In this document: piece after piece, positions 36,440 through 36,611 of the stretch
Numbering within the stretch: position 1 is the first letter of the stretch
Layout of the letters: each line of letters opens with the position of its first letter
NCBI GenBank assembly: GCA_028293765.1
Contig: JAQGOG010000105.1
Location: 1 to 36,611, forward strand
Source: Gammaproteobacteria bacterium
GTDB taxonomy: Bacteria > Pseudomonadota > Gammaproteobacteria > Steroidobacterales > Steroidobacteraceae
Length of the DNA stretch: 36,611 bases
Direction: 5' to 3'
Translations under genes and position numbers: made by a program
Notes under the pieces: generated by a model
Told to the model about the DNA's origin: nothing
Databases searched by the model: none
What the model saw: the letters and a program-made list of their open reading frames with translations, nothing else

Positions 36440-36611
36440 ACGCGACCATGGTGTGCACACGCCAGCGATTCTTGCGCTGTCGCAGAACACATCCCGCGGG
36501 CTTGGGATAACTACAGGCGGGATTTTGCAGTGCCGAAGGCTGATCAGTCGATCGAGTGATCGTTTGCGCGCGCTGGTTCTAAGGGTGATCGCCGCATCAG
36601 CCGGATGACCT

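Overview
The window is a stretch of bacterial chromosome with high GC and about 29 well-supported protein genes on both strands. The gene families (a PilU-type pilus ATPase, an MltA-type lytic transglycosylase, a YkuD L,D-transpeptidase, the DUF6607 family, an Acr3/ArsI/ArsN2 arsenic operon and an orphan FecI-like sigma factor) suggest an aerobic, Gram-negative gammaproteobacterium, perhaps near the Xanthomonadales, Nevskiales or Steroidobacter groups. That placement is an inference from gene content and not a measured one. I saw no rRNA, tRNA, CRISPR array, insertion sequence or prophage.

Layout. 1-3.1 kb: the tail of an MltA gene at the left edge, a short-chain dehydrogenase with a TTG start, a cytochrome b561 and a secreted YncE-like beta-propeller. 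3.1-3.8 kb: a strong hairpin, a frameshifted gene remnant and a possible 38-residue ORF. 3.8-7.5 kb: a very large CheB-CheR-PAS-histidine kinase-receiver fusion. 7.6-9.5 kb: a GNAT acetyltransferase and an L,D-transpeptidase whose catalytic motif has lost its arginine. 9.9-13.8 kb: adenine deaminase facing a purine-type phosphoribosyltransferase, with a second hybrid histidine kinase upstream of the latter. 14.0-20.9 kb: DUF6607 protein, S9 peptidase, VOC protein, gamma-glutamyltransferase-like protein and a ModA-like binding protein without a signal peptide.

21.0-24.1 kb: a complete arsenic operon, arsI-acr3-arsR-arsN2-arsC, behind a TTGACA promoter element and a perfect inverted repeat. It combines arsenate reduction, arsenite efflux, C-As bond cleavage and an ArsN2-type acetyltransferase under an ArsR with C-terminal cysteines. 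24.1-26.8 kb, minus strand: a DHA2-type MFS exporter, an AlkB-family dioxygenase and an AhpD-like protein, with two tandem hairpins between the last two. 27.0-29.6 kb: CPBP membrane protein, secreted metallo-beta-lactamase-fold hydrolase and HAD phosphatase. 29.8-32.9 kb: solitary pilU and an S41-protease lipoprotein.

32.9-35.1 kb: a tight pair made of an M20 N-carbamoyl-type amidohydrolase and a guanidine deiminase-like enzyme. Together they could strip a guanidino group in two steps (guanidine to ureido to amine). 35.2-36.6 kb: an ECF sigma factor diverging from a small XRE regulator, across a spacer holding four inverted repeats, two of which lie 41 bp apart just in front of the regulator gene.

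The most promising items for follow-up are the deiminase/carbamoylase pair, the sigma/XRE control region with its palindromes, the arsenic operon with its operator, and the R-to-I change in the L,D-transpeptidase.
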